This document shows positions 28,424 to 38,507 of a DNA stretch of 64,000 bases, piece by piece (position 1 is the stretch's first letter; each line of letters begins with the position of its first letter). The stretch spans positions 80,910 through 144,909 of the forward strand of contig NZ_QVRA01000002.1 in assembly GCF_003591655.1 (NCBI RefSeq), in the 5' to 3' direction. Source of the stretch: Sphingobium terrigena (GTDB lineage: Bacteria; Pseudomonadota; Alphaproteobacteria; Sphingomonadales; Sphingomonadaceae). The notes beneath the pieces were generated by a model. It was not told the origin of the DNA and ran no database searches. It saw only the letters and a program-made list of their open reading frames with translations. The translations under genes were made by a program, and so were the position numbers.

Positions 28424-28489
28424 CCGTTCGTTTCGAGCGAAGTCGAGAAACCACGAACACAGTTTCTCGACTTCGCTCGAAACGAACGG
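28424..28489. repeat. Perfect 28-bp inverted repeat, probable bidirectional terminator
   Basis: Arms 28424-28451 and 28462-28489 are exact reverse complements (CCGTTCGTTTCGAGCGAAGT...), with a 10-bp loop. It is a variant of the family 1 palindromic repeat and lies between the convergent ends of the TipN-like gene and the DUF1467 gene, where it could stop transcription from both sides. Confidence 0.85.
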
Positions 28490-28500
28490 GGAAGGGTGAA

Positions 28501-28764
28501 TTAGCGCGAATAGCCCGGCAGCATGTCCAGCGTGATCCAGCCCTGCACATAATTGGCGTAATAGAGGCCGAACAGCAAAGCTGACAGCAGCGTCGCCCGA
28601 AGCGCCACGACGCCGGGCCGGAAATTGCTGGGCGCGCTATCCGCCTGTCCCTTCACCATCCGCTCGCCCGTTTCGTCGGGCGTGCGGATGCCAAAAGGCA
28701 GCATGATGAACGCGCTGATCACCCAGAACAGCACATAGATGGCGAAGATGGCATAAAGGTTCAT
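28501..28764 (-). CDS. DUF1467 family small membrane protein
   Basis: 87 aa with two membrane segments (AIFAIYVLFWVISAFIMLPFG and LRATLLSALLFGLYYANYV) and the family-typical FGIRTPDETGERMVKGQADSAP between them. It follows rnj by 9 bp as the last gene of the nuo-birA-coaX-rnj run. Function unknown. Confidence 0.85.
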   Translation of the reverse strand: MNLYAIFAIYVLFWVISAFIMLPFGIRTPDETGERMVKGQADSAPSNFRPGVVALRATLLSALLFGLYYANYVQGWITLDMLPGYSR

Positions 28765-28773
28765 GGCGGGGAT

Positions 28774-30411
28774 TTACGCCCGAATGAGCAGAACGTCCAC
28801 AATCGGTTTCTTGCCGGTCCAGCGGGTCGCGGTGCGACGCACGGCCAGGCGGATACGCTCGCGCACCGCCTCTTCCTCATGCGATCCCTTAGGGATCACA
28901 TCGGCCGCATCGTCGGCCGCTTCGGCCAGGAAGTCCGCCTTATCCTCTTCCACCGGAACGCCCTGCGTCCGCAGCGTCGGTCGGCCAAGCAGCCGTCCCT
29001 TGGCATCGAGCGCCACGGCAACGCTGATCTGGCCATGCAGGCCCAGCTTGCGCCGCTCGTTCATCGTCGCGCCCTCAGCAGGCAGGATGACGTCGCCATC
29101 CAGCACCAGCCGACCGACGTCCTGACGCCCGATGATCGTCGGCTTGCCCGGTGCCAGTCGCAGCAGGTCGCCATTGGACTGCACCACAGCGTTCGGGATG
29201 CCAGTCGCCAGCCCCAGCCGCGCCTGTTCGGCCATGTGCCGCCGTTCGCCATGAACGGGCAGCAGGATTTCAGGCCGTATCCAGCGATACATGGCTTCCA
29301 GTTCAGGACGCCCCGGATGGCCGGACACATGCACCTCGGCCTGGCGGTCCGTGACCATCACGACATTCTTCGCCGCCAGCGCATTCTGGATGCGGCCAAT
29401 GGCGATTTCATTGCCGGGAATCTGCTTGGACGAAAAGACGACCAGATCGCCATCGGTCAGCTTGATCGGATGGCTGTCGAACGCAATGCGTGCCAGCGCG
29501 GCGCGCGCCTCACCCTGACCACCGGTGGCGATGATCATCACCTCGTCACGGGGCAGCTTCATCGCCTCATCCCAGTCGACCGTCGGCGGGAACCCCTTGA
29601 GGTAACCACTCGCCTTGGCCATGCCGATGATCCGGTCGAGCGAACGGCCCGCGACGCAAACCTTGCGTCCCATCGCCACCGCCACTTCGCCCAGCGTCTG
29701 GACTCGCGCGGCGTTGGACGCAAAGGTGGTGACCAGCACCCGGCCCTTGGCCCCCTCGATCGTCTGCATCAGCCCTTCGCGGACGTCGCCTTCGGACCCA
29801 CTGGCCTTGTCGTTGAACACATTGGTGCTGTCGCACACCAGCGCCAGCACGCCCTGATCACCCACTGCGGTCAGTTCCGCCGGGGTCGATGGCACACCGA
29901 GCAGCGGCTGATCGTCCAGCTTCCAGTCGCCGGTGTGGAAAATCCGGCCATGCGGCGTGTCGATCACCAGCGCATTGCCCTCAGGGATCGAGTGCGCCAG
30001 CGGCATGTAGCGGAAACCGAACGGGCCAAGCTCAAAGCTGCCTTCGTTCGGGATGACGTGGAGCTTGACCTCCTTGGTCAACCCCTCTTCCTCCAGCTTC
30101 AGGCGGATGAGGCCAGCGGTAAAGGGCGTGGCATAAAGCGGCACGCCCAGATCGGCGGCCAGATAGGGGATCGCGCCGATATGATCCTCATGCCCGTGCG
30201 TCAGCACAATGCCGAGCAGATCCTTGCGCCGCTCCTCGATGAAGCTGAGGTCGGGCAGCACGAGTTCGATGCCCGGATAATTGGGATCGCCAAAGGTCAT
30301 GCCGAGATCGACCATCACCCATTTGCCCTGGCAACCGTATAAATTGACGTTCATGCCAATCTCGCCCGACCCGCCTAGGGCCAGGAAGAGCAGCTCATCC
30401 TTGGGTTTCAT
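28774..30411 (-). CDS. rnj: Ribonuclease J
   Basis: Endo- and 5'-3' exoribonuclease in RNA processing and decay. 545 aa metallo-beta-lactamase/beta-CASP fold. Motifs: FLALGGSGEIGMNVNLYG, zinc-binding VLTHGHEDHIGAIPYL, AHSIPEGNALVIDT, GRIFHTGDWKLDD, beta-CASP segment VMIIATGGQGEARAALARIA, and VHVSGHPGRPELEAMYRW. Overlaps the coaX stop by one base (TAATG). Confidence 0.95.
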   Translation of the reverse strand: MKPKDELLFLALGGSGEIGMNVNLYGCQGKWVMVDLGMTFGDPNYPGIELVLPDLSFIEERRKDLLGIVLTHGHEDHIGAIPYLAADLGVPLYATPFTAGLIRLKLEEEGLTKEVKLHVIPNEGSFELGPFGFRYMPLAHSIPEGNALVIDTPHGRIFHTGDWKLDDQPLLGVPSTPAELTAVGDQGVLALVCDSTNVFNDKASGSEGDVREGLMQTIEGAKGRVLVTTFASNAARVQTLGEVAVAMGRKVCVAGRSLDRIIGMAKASGYLKGFPPTVDWDEAMKLPRDEVMIIATGGQGEARAALARIAFDSHPIKLTDGDLVVFSSKQIPGNEIAIGRIQNALAAKNVVMVTDRQAEVHVSGHPGRPELEAMYRWIRPEILLPVHGERRHMAEQARLGLATGIPNAVVQSNGDLLRLAPGKPTIIGRQDVGRLVLDGDVILPAEGATMNERRKLGLHGQISVAVALDAKGRLLGRPTLRTQGVPVEEDKADFLAEAADDAADVIPKGSHEEEAVRERIRLAVRRTATRWTGKKPIVDVLLIRA

Positions 30412-31190
30412 TACGCTTGTAAACTCCGTTCGTGCATCAGCGCGAGGCCCTGAACCGTCAAGTCCGGCGCGATCGCATCGAAAATATCGCTGTTATCATT
30501 GAAGAGAACCGCAAGGCCCCCCGTCGAAATCACTCTGGTCGGGCGGCCAATTTCGGCCCTCATCCGGGCGACCAGCCCCTCCATCATGGCTACATAGCCC
30601 CAAAAGACGCCGATGTGCATCTGCGCTTCGGTTGTCCGGCCAATGACCGATCGATTTTCCGGCGGGGCGATGGCGATCTTGGGCAGCTTCGCCGCCGCCG
30701 CGACCAGCGCATCGAGCGACAGGTTGATGCCCGGCGCGATGATCCCGCCTTTATAGGTGCCATTATAATCGACCACATCGAAAGTGGTCGCGGTGCCGAA
30801 ATCGATCACGATCAGATCGCCTGCATAAAGATGGTGCGCGGCGATGGCGTTTACAACCCGGTCGGCCCCCACCGATCCCGGCTCGGCCACGTCCAATTCT
30901 ATGCCCCAGTCGACCGGCGCTTGCCCGGCGACCAAGGCTGTCGTCCTGAAATATTTTTCCGACAGCACCTGCAAATTATGCAGCGCGCGCGGCACGACCG
31001 TCGCGATGATGACCGCATCGACGTCGGCGATCTTGTAGCCTTCGAGCATCAGCAACTGGTTGAGCCATACCGCATATTCATCCGCCGTGCGGCGCGGATC
31101 GGTCGCAATCCGCCAACGCGCGCGGATGTCCCGCCCTTCGAGCAGCGCGAAAACCACATTGGTGTTGCCCGCGTCGATCGCGAGAAGCAT
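30411..31190 (-). CDS. coaX: Type III pantothenate kinase
   Basis: First step of coenzyme A synthesis, phosphorylating pantothenate. 259 aa of the ASKHA fold: phosphate loop [67 protein letters not shown] and [10 protein letters not shown]. Between birA (14-bp gap) and rnj (1-bp overlap). Confidence 0.95.
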   Translation of the reverse strand: MLLAIDAGNTNVVFALLEGRDIRARWRIATDPRRTADEYAVWLNQLLMLEGYKIADVDAVIIATVVPRALHNLQVLSEKYFRTTALVAGQAPVDWGIELDVAEPGSVGADRVVNAIAAHHLYAGDLIVIDFGTATTFDVVDYNGTYKGGIIAPGINLSLDALVAAAAKLPKIAIAPPENRSVIGRTTEAQMHIGVFWGYVAMMEGLVARMRAEIGRPTRVISTGGLAVLFNDNSDIFDAIAPDLTVQGLALMHERSLQA

Positions 31191-31204
31191 GGCTGGTCCT
31201 TGGT

Positions 31205-31909
31205 TCAGGTGAGAAATATGTCACCGGCGTGAATGGCACGGCTCTGCCCGTTCGCCAAGCGCAGGATCAACATACCCTGGCGGTCGAGCATATCAAATGC
31301 CCCCTCAACCGTCTCGCCATCGGGTTGCACGACCCGCATCGGCGTGCCGGTAGGATGCGCATTGAGCAGCCAGTGGGTGCGCACCGGGTCCAGCCCCTGC
31401 GCCCGCCAGATGGACAGCCAGTGCGCGAAAAGTTGCGCCAACCGGTCCAGCAACGCGCCCGCCTCCGCGTCGGTCGCGCCCTGCGCTAAAAGGCTGGTTA
31501 CCGGACGGTCGAGATTGCGGGGATAGTCGATCACGTTAATGCCGATGCCGACGACGACAGCGTCGCCAGCCCGCTCAAGCAGGATGCCAGCAATCTTCGC
31601 GCCATCGACCAGAACGTCATTGGGCCATTTGATCTGCGCCTGCCCCGTACAAAGCGGCGCGACCAGCGCATGAACCGCATTGGCCGCGACCAGAGCCAGA
31701 GTGTGCGGCAGGGGATCACCGGCCCGCAGCCGGATCAGCGTGGAGCAATAGAGATTGCCGAGCGGACTTTCCCAACTGCGGCCCATCCGCCCCTTGCCGC
31801 CCGTCTGCCGCCCGGCGCGCAGCCAACTGCCATCGGGCGCGCCCTGCTCCGCCAATGCCAGCATGTCGGCATTGGTGGACCCGGTTTCGGCAACGAAGCG
31901 GATGGTCAG
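31205..31909 (-). CDS. birA: Biotin-acetyl-CoA-carboxylase ligase
   Basis: Attaches biotin to carboxyl carrier proteins. It is the short form without a DNA-binding domain. Core motifs: [40 protein letters not shown] and [12 protein letters not shown]. The first ATG (31864) would cut off the conserved [11 protein letters not shown] segment that is encoded just upstream, so I extend the gene to a CTG at 31909 that overlaps the nuoN stop. The true start codon is uncertain; no in-frame ATG, GTG or TTG fits. Confidence 0.88.
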   Translation of the reverse strand: MTIRFVAETGSTNADMLALAEQGAPDGSWLRAGRQTGGKGRMGRSWESPLGNLYCSTLIRLRAGDPLPHTLALVAANAVHALVAPLCTGQAQIKWPNDVLVDGAKIAGILLERAGDAVVVGIGINVIDYPRNLDRPVTSLLAQGATDAEAGALLDRLAQLFAHWLSIWRAQGLDPVRTHWLLNAHPTGTPMRVVQPDGETVEGAFDMLDRQGMLILRLANGQSRAIHAGDIFLT

Positions 31910-33342
31910 AACAGGGACGCCGCAGCGGCGGCGCTTGCCTGATCCAGCACGGGATTGAGCAGATAGCCCAGCACGATGACGACGGCGCAGGCGGTCAGGA
32001 TGACATTCTCCACCGCCCCGCCCTTCGCTTCATAGGCACCAGTCGGCTCGTCAAAATAGATCGTCTTGATGATCTTGAGATAATAGAAAGCACCGATCAC
32101 CGATGCCGCGATGCCGAACGCCGCCAGCGCGGTCAGGCCGGACGCCACCGCCGCATCGAACACCAGGAACTTGGCCCAGAAACCGAACAGCGGCGGGATG
32201 CCAGCCATCGAGAACATGAAGATCGCGAAACCAGCGGCCAGACCTTTGCGCGATTGCGACAGGCCAGCGAGGCTGGCGATCGTCTCGACCGGCCTACCGT
32301 CGGCATCGCGCATCTGGAGGATGCAGGCGAAGGCGCCAATCGTCATGACGACATAGATTGCCATATAGCTCATCGTCGCGGCGACACCGGCAGGCGTACC
32401 TGCGGCGAGACCGATCAGCGCGAAGCCGACATTGTTGATCGACGAATAGGCCATCAGCCGCTTGATATTGGTCTGGCCGATCGCCGCGACCGCACCAAAC
32501 AGGATGGAGGCAAGCGCGACGAAGATCACGATCTGCTGCCAGTCGAGGCCCGCCGGACCCAGCGCCTCGATCGCGACGCGCACGGTCAGGCCCATCGCCG
32601 CGACCTTGGGCGCGCTGGCGAAGAAGGTCGTGACCGGCGTCGGCGCGCCTTCATAGACGTCGGGCGTCCACATATGGAACGGCACGGCGCTGATCTTGAA
32701 GGCAAGGCCCGCCAGCACGAACACCAGCCCGAACAATTCGCCCTTGCCCACGCCATCACCCAGCGCAACGGCGATACCGTCGAAGGCGGTGCTACCGGTG
32801 AAGCCATAAAGCAGCGAGATGCCGTAAAGCAGGATGCCGCTGGCCAGCGAACCCAGCACGAAATATTTAAGGCCCGCTTCGGACGAACGCCCGTCCTGCC
32901 GCATGAAGCTAGCAAGGACATAGGAGGCGAGGCTGTTCATTTCGAGGCCGACATAGAGCGTCAGCATGTCGCCCGCCGACACCATCATGCCCATGCCAAT
33001 CGCGGTGAACAGGATCAGGATCGGATATTCGGGCCGCAGCGCGCTGTCGGTCGAAAAGAAGCGCGGTGCGAGCAGGATCGCTGCTGCTGCCGCCGCGTAG
33101 ATTAACGCCTTGGCATAGACGGAGAAGGCATCGGCGCGGACAAGTCCGTCGAACGCATCAGGGCCGTGCGCCAGCGAGCAGGACAAGGCCACGCCCGCGA
33201 CGATCAGCGTCAGCACCGACAGGGCGTTGACCAGCCGTGCGGTGCCATCACCACCAAAGGCAGCGACCAGCATCAGGATCAGGCCACCGGCCGTCAGTAT
33301 GAGTTCCGGCAGAACGGCCAGAAGGGAAGCGGAGTCGATCAT
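31906..33342 (-). CDS. nuoN: NADH-quinone oxidoreductase subunit N
   Basis: Antiporter-like membrane subunit of respiratory complex I. 478 aa, about 14 membrane segments; motifs YVGLEMNSLASYVLASFMR, GLAFKISAVPFHMWTPDVYE (the Lys of the proton channel) and RLMAYSSINNVGFALIG. Last nuo gene; overlaps nuoM by 1 bp. Confidence 0.96.
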   Translation of the reverse strand: MIDSASLLAVLPELILTAGGLILMLVAAFGGDGTARLVNALSVLTLIVAGVALSCSLAHGPDAFDGLVRADAFSVYAKALIYAAAAAAILLAPRFFSTDSALRPEYPILILFTAIGMGMMVSAGDMLTLYVGLEMNSLASYVLASFMRQDGRSSEAGLKYFVLGSLASGILLYGISLLYGFTGSTAFDGIAVALGDGVGKGELFGLVFVLAGLAFKISAVPFHMWTPDVYEGAPTPVTTFFASAPKVAAMGLTVRVAIEALGPAGLDWQQIVIFVALASILFGAVAAIGQTNIKRLMAYSSINNVGFALIGLAAGTPAGVAATMSYMAIYVVMTIGAFACILQMRDADGRPVETIASLAGLSQSRKGLAAGFAIFMFSMAGIPPLFGFWAKFLVFDAAVASGLTALAAFGIAASVIGAFYYLKIIKTIYFDEPTGAYEAKGGAVENVILTACAVVIVLGYLLNPVLDQASAAAAASLF

Positions 33343-34907
33343 CAGTGCGCCTCCCCGTGCGCAGGGGCTTCTTCGTGATGGACTTCTTCATGCGCTTCGC
33401 CCGCAGGCTTGGGCGCACCCATCTTGATCTTGGAATCGCCGGCCGGAGCGGCAGGCGCGAGGCGGGCTTCCAGCGCCCGAATGTCAGGGCGCATCGGCTT
33501 AAGGAAGCTTTCGGGATAGACCCCCATCCACAGCACGACCGCAGCGATAGGTGCCAGCAGCCAGATTTCGCGGCCAGACAGGTCGGGCATCGCTGCAGCA
33601 TCGGCGTTGACCTGCTCGCCATAGCAGATGCGGCGATAGAGGTAGAGCATATAGGCCGCACCCAGGATGATGCCCGTGGTGCAGACCAGCGCAACCCAGG
33701 TCGATGCCTGATAGATGCCCATCAGCGCCAGAAATTCACCGACAAAGTTGGACGTGCCGGGCAGGCCGACGGACGCCATGGTGAAGAACAGGAACAGGAC
33801 GGCATAGCGCGGCATGTTGATCGACAGGCCACCATAGCGCGCAATCTCGCGAGTATGCAGCCGGTCGTAGATCACGCCGACGCACAAAAACAGCGCGCCT
33901 GCGACCAGACCATGGCCCAGCATCACCATCATCGCGCCTTCGATGCCCGCCTGGTTGAAGGCGAACAGGCCGACCGTCACGATCGCCATATGCGCGACCG
34001 ACGAATAGGCGATCAGCTTCTTCATGTCCGACTGCACCAGCGCGACCAGCGATGTATAGACCACCGCGACCATCGACAGGCCCCAGACCAGAGGCGCCAA
34101 CTGCGCCGAGGCTTCGGGGAACATCGGCAGGGAGAAGCGGATGAAGCCATAGCCGCCCATCTTCAGCAGCACGCCTGCCAATATGACAGACCCCGCGGTT
34201 GGTGCCTGAACGTGCGCGTCGGGCAGCCAGGTGTGGACCGGCCACATTGGCATCTTCACCGCGAAGCTGGCGAAGAAGGCCAGGAACAGCCAAGTCTGGA
34301 CATGCGGATCGAAATTATAGGCCATCAGCACGGGGATTTCGGTCGTCCCGGCCTCATGCACCATCCACATCATCGCGATCAGCATCAGGACCGATCCGAA
34401 CAATGTGTAGAGGAAGAATTTATAGCTGGCGTAGATGCGGTCCGCGCCACCCCAGATGCCGATGATCAGATACATCGGGATCAGGCCGGCTTCGAACATG
34501 ATGTAGAAAAGGTAGAGATCCTGCGCCGTAAAGACGCCGATCATCAACACCTCCATGAACAGGAAGGCCGCCATATATTCGCCGACGCGCTTGTTGATCG
34601 CGTTCCAGCTGGCGCCGATGCAGATCGGCATCAGGAACACGGTCAGCGCGATCAGCATCAGCGCGATGCCATCAATGCCCAGCGCCCAGGCGAATTTGCC
34701 GAAGATCGGCGCATATTCCTGAAACTGCCACTGCGCGCCGCCGCCCGACTGGTCGAAATTCGCCCACAGGGCCATGCCCAGCACGAAATCGACCAGGGTG
34801 GCGATCAAGGCGATCCAGCGCGCGCTGTTCGCGCCCACGAACAGACAGGCGATGGCCCCCGCCATCGGCACTGCCATCATCAGGGAAAGGATGGGGAAGC
34901 CGTCCAT
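33342..34907 (-). CDS. nuoM: NADH-quinone oxidoreductase subunit M
   Basis: Antiporter-like complex I subunit. 521 aa; motifs FYIMFEAGLIPMYLIIGIWG, FASFAVKMPMWPVHTWLPDA, KKLIAYSSVAHMAIV and SVGLPGTSNFVGEFL. The C-terminus ends in a His/Glu-rich tail (HEEVHHEEAPAHGEAH) not found in most NuoM proteins. Overlaps nuoL and nuoN by one base each. Confidence 0.96.
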   Translation of the reverse strand: MDGFPILSLMMAVPMAGAIACLFVGANSARWIALIATLVDFVLGMALWANFDQSGGGAQWQFQEYAPIFGKFAWALGIDGIALMLIALTVFLMPICIGASWNAINKRVGEYMAAFLFMEVLMIGVFTAQDLYLFYIMFEAGLIPMYLIIGIWGGADRIYASYKFFLYTLFGSVLMLIAMMWMVHEAGTTEIPVLMAYNFDPHVQTWLFLAFFASFAVKMPMWPVHTWLPDAHVQAPTAGSVILAGVLLKMGGYGFIRFSLPMFPEASAQLAPLVWGLSMVAVVYTSLVALVQSDMKKLIAYSSVAHMAIVTVGLFAFNQAGIEGAMMVMLGHGLVAGALFLCVGVIYDRLHTREIARYGGLSINMPRYAVLFLFFTMASVGLPGTSNFVGEFLALMGIYQASTWVALVCTTGIILGAAYMLYLYRRICYGEQVNADAAAMPDLSGREIWLLAPIAAVVLWMGVYPESFLKPMRPDIRALEARLAPAAPAGDSKIKMGAPKPAGEAHEEVHHEEAPAHGEAH

Positions 34908-36943
34908 TATCGTGTCATCGCCCAGGTTGCGGCAGCGGCGAGGCCAATCAGCATCACCAGCGCGTAAGTGTAGAGGTAGCCGGACTGGAGCCGACGGGTC
35001 ACTTTATTGCCCTGCACGACCAGAGCCGCCAGACCATTGGGTCCGAACCGGTCGATGAAACCGACGTCCCCGAACTTCCAGAAGAAGCGGCCGATGGCGA
35101 AGGCGGGCTTGACGAACAGGACATTGTACAGCTCGTCAAAATACCATTTGTTGAGCAGAAAGGTGTACAGACCGGTGAAGGTCGCGACGAAGCGCTGCGG
35201 CCAGTCGGTATTCTTGATGTAGGCCAGCCAGGCAATCAGCAGCCCGGTCAGCATCACCGTGAACGGCGCGAACTTGACCCACGTCGGCACTTCATGCGCG
35301 GCGTGCATCAGATGGCTGTCGAACGAGAGCACACCCTTCCAGAATTCGATCCCACCTTCGGCACCGATAAACTGGTCGTGGAACAGGAAGCCGGCAAACA
35401 CCGCGCCCAGGCTCAGCACAATCAATGGCACCAGCATGACCCAGGGACTTTCGTGCGGATGATAGCCGCCGGTCCCGGTTGCGGGCGCATGATGATTGTC
35501 GTCATGCGCATGATCGTCGTGATGATCGTCATGCCCATGAGCGTCATGCAGCGCGTGCTGGATATGCTCCGACGCGGCCCAGCGGGCTTTGCCGAAGAAG
35601 GTGAGGAACACCAGACGCCACGAATAGAAGCTGGTGAGCAGAGCGGCAAAGATACCGACCAGGAACGCGCCGGTCCCCGCCCCGCCCGCGGCATAGGCCG
35701 CTTCGAGGATACCGTCCTTGGAATAGAAGCCCGCAAAGCCGACGCCGATCAGCGGCAGGCCGACGCCAGTGATGGCCAGCGTGCCGAGCGTCATCGTCCA
35801 GAAGGTGATCGGGATTTCCTTCCGCAGCGCGCCATAATAGCGCATATCCTGCTCATGGTGCATCGCATGGATGACCGAACCGGCCCCCAGGAACAGCAAA
35901 GCCTTGAAGAAGGCGTGGGTGAACAGGTGGAACATCGCCGCGCCATAGGCACCGACGCCAGCGGCAAAGAACATATAGCCCAGCTGCGAACAGGTCGAAT
36001 AGGCGATGACGCGCTTGATGTCGGTCTGCACCGTACCCACGGTCGCCGCGAACAGGCAGGTCGCGGCACCCACATAGGTCACGACCGTCAGCGCCGTTTG
36101 CGACGTCTCGAACATCGGCGACAGACGGCACACCATGAACACGCCCGCCGTCACCATGGTCGCCGCGTGGATCAGCGCCGACACGGGCGTCGGGCCTTCC
36201 ATCGCGTCCGGCAACCAGGTGTGCAGGCCCAACTGGGCTGACTTGCCCATGGCACCCACGAACAGCAGCAGGCACAGCACCGTCATCGTGTCGAAGCGAT
36301 GGCCCAGGAAACCGATGGTCGATCCCGCCATGGACGGGGCCATTTCAAGGATTTCGGGAATGGAGATGGTGTTGAACACCAGATAGGTGCCGAAAATCCC
36401 CATCATGAAGCCAAGGTCGCCGACGCGGTTAACGACAAACGCCTTGATCGCGGCCGCATTGGCGCTGGGCTTGCGGAACCAGAAACCGATGAGGAGGTAA
36501 GAGGCAAGGCCCACCCCTTCCCAACCGAAGAACATCTGCAACAGATTGTTCGCGGTCACGAGCATCAGCATCGCGAAGGTGAAGAGCGAGAGATAGGCGA
36601 AGAAGCGCGGCTGATCCGGCTCCTCATCCATATAGCCCCAGCTATAGAGGTGGACGAGGCTGGACACGCTGGTGATGACCACCAGCATGACCGCCGTCAT
36701 CGCATCGACCCGCAGCGCCCATTGCGCGTCAAAGCTGCCCGACTGAATCCAGGTGAACAGCGGAGTGACATGCGCCTCCGCGCTGCCCGTCAGGAAGCTG
36801 ATGAAGATCGGCCAGCTGAGCGCGCAGGAAATGAACAGCGCGCCGGTGGTGAGGATCTTGGCAGGCAGCTTGCCCAGCGCCTTGTTGCCAAGGCCCGCAA
36901 TGGCAGCGGCCAGCAGCGGAAGAAGAACGATAAGCTGGATCAT
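34907..36943 (-). CDS. nuoL: NADH-quinone oxidoreductase subunit L
   Basis: Distal antiporter-like subunit of complex I with the lateral helix. 678 aa; motifs [59 protein letters not shown] and [19 protein letters not shown] His/Asp-rich insertion ([22 protein letters not shown] about 35487-35548) lies before [16 protein letters not shown], in a loop that is shorter in many homologues. It starts 10 bp after nuoK. Confidence 0.96.
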   Translation of the reverse strand: MIQLIVLLPLLAAAIAGLGNKALGKLPAKILTTGALFISCALSWPIFISFLTGSAEAHVTPLFTWIQSGSFDAQWALRVDAMTAVMLVVITSVSSLVHLYSWGYMDEEPDQPRFFAYLSLFTFAMLMLVTANNLLQMFFGWEGVGLASYLLIGFWFRKPSANAAAIKAFVVNRVGDLGFMMGIFGTYLVFNTISIPEILEMAPSMAGSTIGFLGHRFDTMTVLCLLLFVGAMGKSAQLGLHTWLPDAMEGPTPVSALIHAATMVTAGVFMVCRLSPMFETSQTALTVVTYVGAATCLFAATVGTVQTDIKRVIAYSTCSQLGYMFFAAGVGAYGAAMFHLFTHAFFKALLFLGAGSVIHAMHHEQDMRYYGALRKEIPITFWTMTLGTLAITGVGLPLIGVGFAGFYSKDGILEAAYAAGGAGTGAFLVGIFAALLTSFYSWRLVFLTFFGKARWAASEHIQHALHDAHGHDDHHDDHAHDDNHHAPATGTGGYHPHESPWVMLVPLIVLSLGAVFAGFLFHDQFIGAEGGIEFWKGVLSFDSHLMHAAHEVPTWVKFAPFTVMLTGLLIAWLAYIKNTDWPQRFVATFTGLYTFLLNKWYFDELYNVLFVKPAFAIGRFFWKFGDVGFIDRFGPNGLAALVVQGNKVTRRLQSGYLYTYALVMLIGLAAAATWAMTR

Positions 36944-36953
36944 GAGTTCAGGC

Positions 36954-37259
36954 TCAGCCCTTCATCCGGTTGACATCGTCGACGGCGATGGTGCCGCGAC
37001 CACGGAAGTAAATGACGAGGATGGCAAGCCCGATGGCCGCCTCACCCGCCGCGACGGTCAGCACGAACATCGAAAATACCTGCCCCACCAGATCGCCCAG
37101 AAAGGCGCTGAAGGCGACAAGGTTGATGTTCACGCTCAAAAGGATGAGCTCGATCGCCATCAGAATGATGATGACATTCTTGCGGTTGATGAAGATGCCC
37201 AGCACCCCCATCACGAACAGGATGGCGCTGACCACCATATAATGTTGAAGACCGATCAC
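36954..37259 (-). CDS. nuoK: NADH-quinone oxidoreductase subunit K
   Basis: Small three-helix membrane subunit of complex I. 101 aa from a GTG at 37259 that overlaps the nuoJ stop by 4 bp; the longer open frame upstream is nuoJ read in another frame. Motifs: [38 protein letters not shown] (the conserved membrane Glu) and [17 protein letters not shown]. Confidence 0.95.
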   Translation of the reverse strand: MIGLQHYMVVSAILFVMGVLGIFINRKNVIIILMAIELILLSVNINLVAFSAFLGDLVGQVFSMFVLTVAAGEAAIGLAILVIYFRGRGTIAVDDVNRMKG

Positions 37260-37867
37260 AGCTCCACCCCCTGCCCGATGGGCTGATTGATATTGCGGAC
37301 CGCATCCTGCGGACGGCGGCGGTTCTGCTTGGCGATATTCTGGCCCTTCACCCCGCCCCGCGCCCGATGGGTCAGCACGATCGCACCGATCATCGCAACC
37401 AGCAGGACGATACCCGCTGCCTCGAACAGGAAGATGTAGCGGGTGTAGAGCAATGTCCCGATTGCCTTGATGTTCGACACGTCCGGCGCGGTCGGCGCGG
37501 CGCGCTGCGCCAGCTCGATCGGACCCGCGCTCCACAGGCCTATGCCCAGCACGATTTCCGCCAGCAGCACAAAAGCGATCAGCAGACCGAAGGGCAGGTA
37601 ACTCACGAAACCGGCGCGCAGTTCGGCAAAGTCGATGTCGAGCATCATGACGACGAACAGGAACAGCACCGCGACCGCGCCGACATAGACGATGACGAGC
37701 AGCATCGCGATGAATTCCGCACCCAGCAGGATCATCAGACCCGCCGCGTTGAAGAAGGCCAGGATCAGCCACAGCACCGAATGGACCGGGTTGCGCGACA
37801 GGATCGTCAGCGCACCGCTGGACACCACCAGGATCGCGAACAGGTAAAAGGCTAAGACGTGGATCAT
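37256..37867 (-). CDS. nuoJ: NADH-quinone oxidoreductase subunit J
   Basis: Five-helix membrane subunit of complex I. 203 aa; motifs [40 protein letters not shown] and [15 protein letters not shown] gap of 154 bp with a palindromic repeat separates it from nuoI. It overlaps nuoK by 4 bp. Confidence 0.95.
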   Translation of the reverse strand: MIHVLAFYLFAILVVSSGALTILSRNPVHSVLWLILAFFNAAGLMILLGAEFIAMLLVIVYVGAVAVLFLFVVMMLDIDFAELRAGFVSYLPFGLLIAFVLLAEIVLGIGLWSAGPIELAQRAAPTAPDVSNIKAIGTLLYTRYIFLFEAAGIVLLVAMIGAIVLTHRARGGVKGQNIAKQNRRRPQDAVRNINQPIGQGVEL

Positions 37868-37890
37868 TTGACCTGATGGCCCCCAATTTT

Positions 37891-37998
37891 CCGTTCGGCC
37901 CCGGACCTGATCCGGGGGAAGTCGAAGCCTTCCACTGAACGAAGTGAAGTGACTTCGCTACGCTCAGTCGAACCCTTCGACAGGCTCAGGGCGAACGG
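37891..37998. repeat. Composite palindromic repeat between nuoI and nuoJ
   Basis: Family 1 ends (CCGTTCGGCC at the left, GACAGGCTCAGGGCGAACGG at the right), with a nested perfect hairpin CCCCGGA-CCTGA-TCCGGGG at 37899-37917 and internal half-copies. It looks like one repeat inside another. Confidence 0.85.
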
Positions 37999-38021
37999 GT
38001 TTGAGTTAGACACGGCGCGCA

Positions 38022-38507
38022 TTACCGATAAGGCGCATCGGCGGCAAGGTTCGCGGCGATCGCGCGTTCCCACTTGTCACCATTTTCAAGAAGCTTGGCC
38101 TTGTCGTAGATCAGCTCCTCGCGGGTTTCGGTCGCAAACTCGAAGTTCGGGCCTTCCACGACCGCGTCCACCGGGCAGGCTTCCTGACAGAAACCGCAAT
38201 AGATGCACTTGGTCATGTCGATGTCGTAGCGCGTCGTCCGGCGGCTGCCATCCTCGCGCGGCTGCGCCTCGATGGTGATCGCCTGCGCCGGGCATACCGC
38301 CTCGCACAACTTGCACGCGATGCAGCGCTCTTCCCCGTTGGGATAGCGACGCAGCGCATGTTCGCCGCGAAAACGCGGGCTTATCGGGTTCTTCTCATAG
38401 GGATAGTTGATCGTCGCCTTGGGCTTGAAAAAATATTTCAAGGTCAGCCAGTGCGCCTTCACAAACTCCCAGAGGGTGAAGCTTTTGACGTAATATCCGA
38501 GGCTCAT
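38022..38507 (-). CDS. nuoI: NADH-quinone oxidoreductase subunit I
   Basis: Ferredoxin-like subunit carrying two 4Fe-4S clusters (N6a, N6b) in the peripheral arm. 161 aa; cluster motifs [16 protein letters not shown] and [16 protein letters not shown], preceded by [17 protein letters not shown]. Its start overlaps nuoH by 4 bp. Confidence 0.96.
   Translation of the reverse strand: MSLGYYVKSFTLWEFVKAHWLTLKYFFKPKATINYPYEKNPISPRFRGEHALRRYPNGEERCIACKLCEAVCPAQAITIEAQPREDGSRRTTRYDIDMTKCIYCGFCQEACPVDAVVEGPNFEFATETREELIYDKAKLLENGDKWERAIAANLAADAPYR

Noticed and set aside
31855..33105. Rightward frame over nuoN (and similar over nuoM at 33345-34967)
   Set aside because: Arg/His/Asp-rich antisense translation; the minus-strand complex I genes are certain.
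36954..37886. 310-codon frame suggesting a long NuoK
   Set aside because: Only the last 101 codons are NuoK; the rest is nuoJ read in another frame. NuoK starts at GTG 37259.
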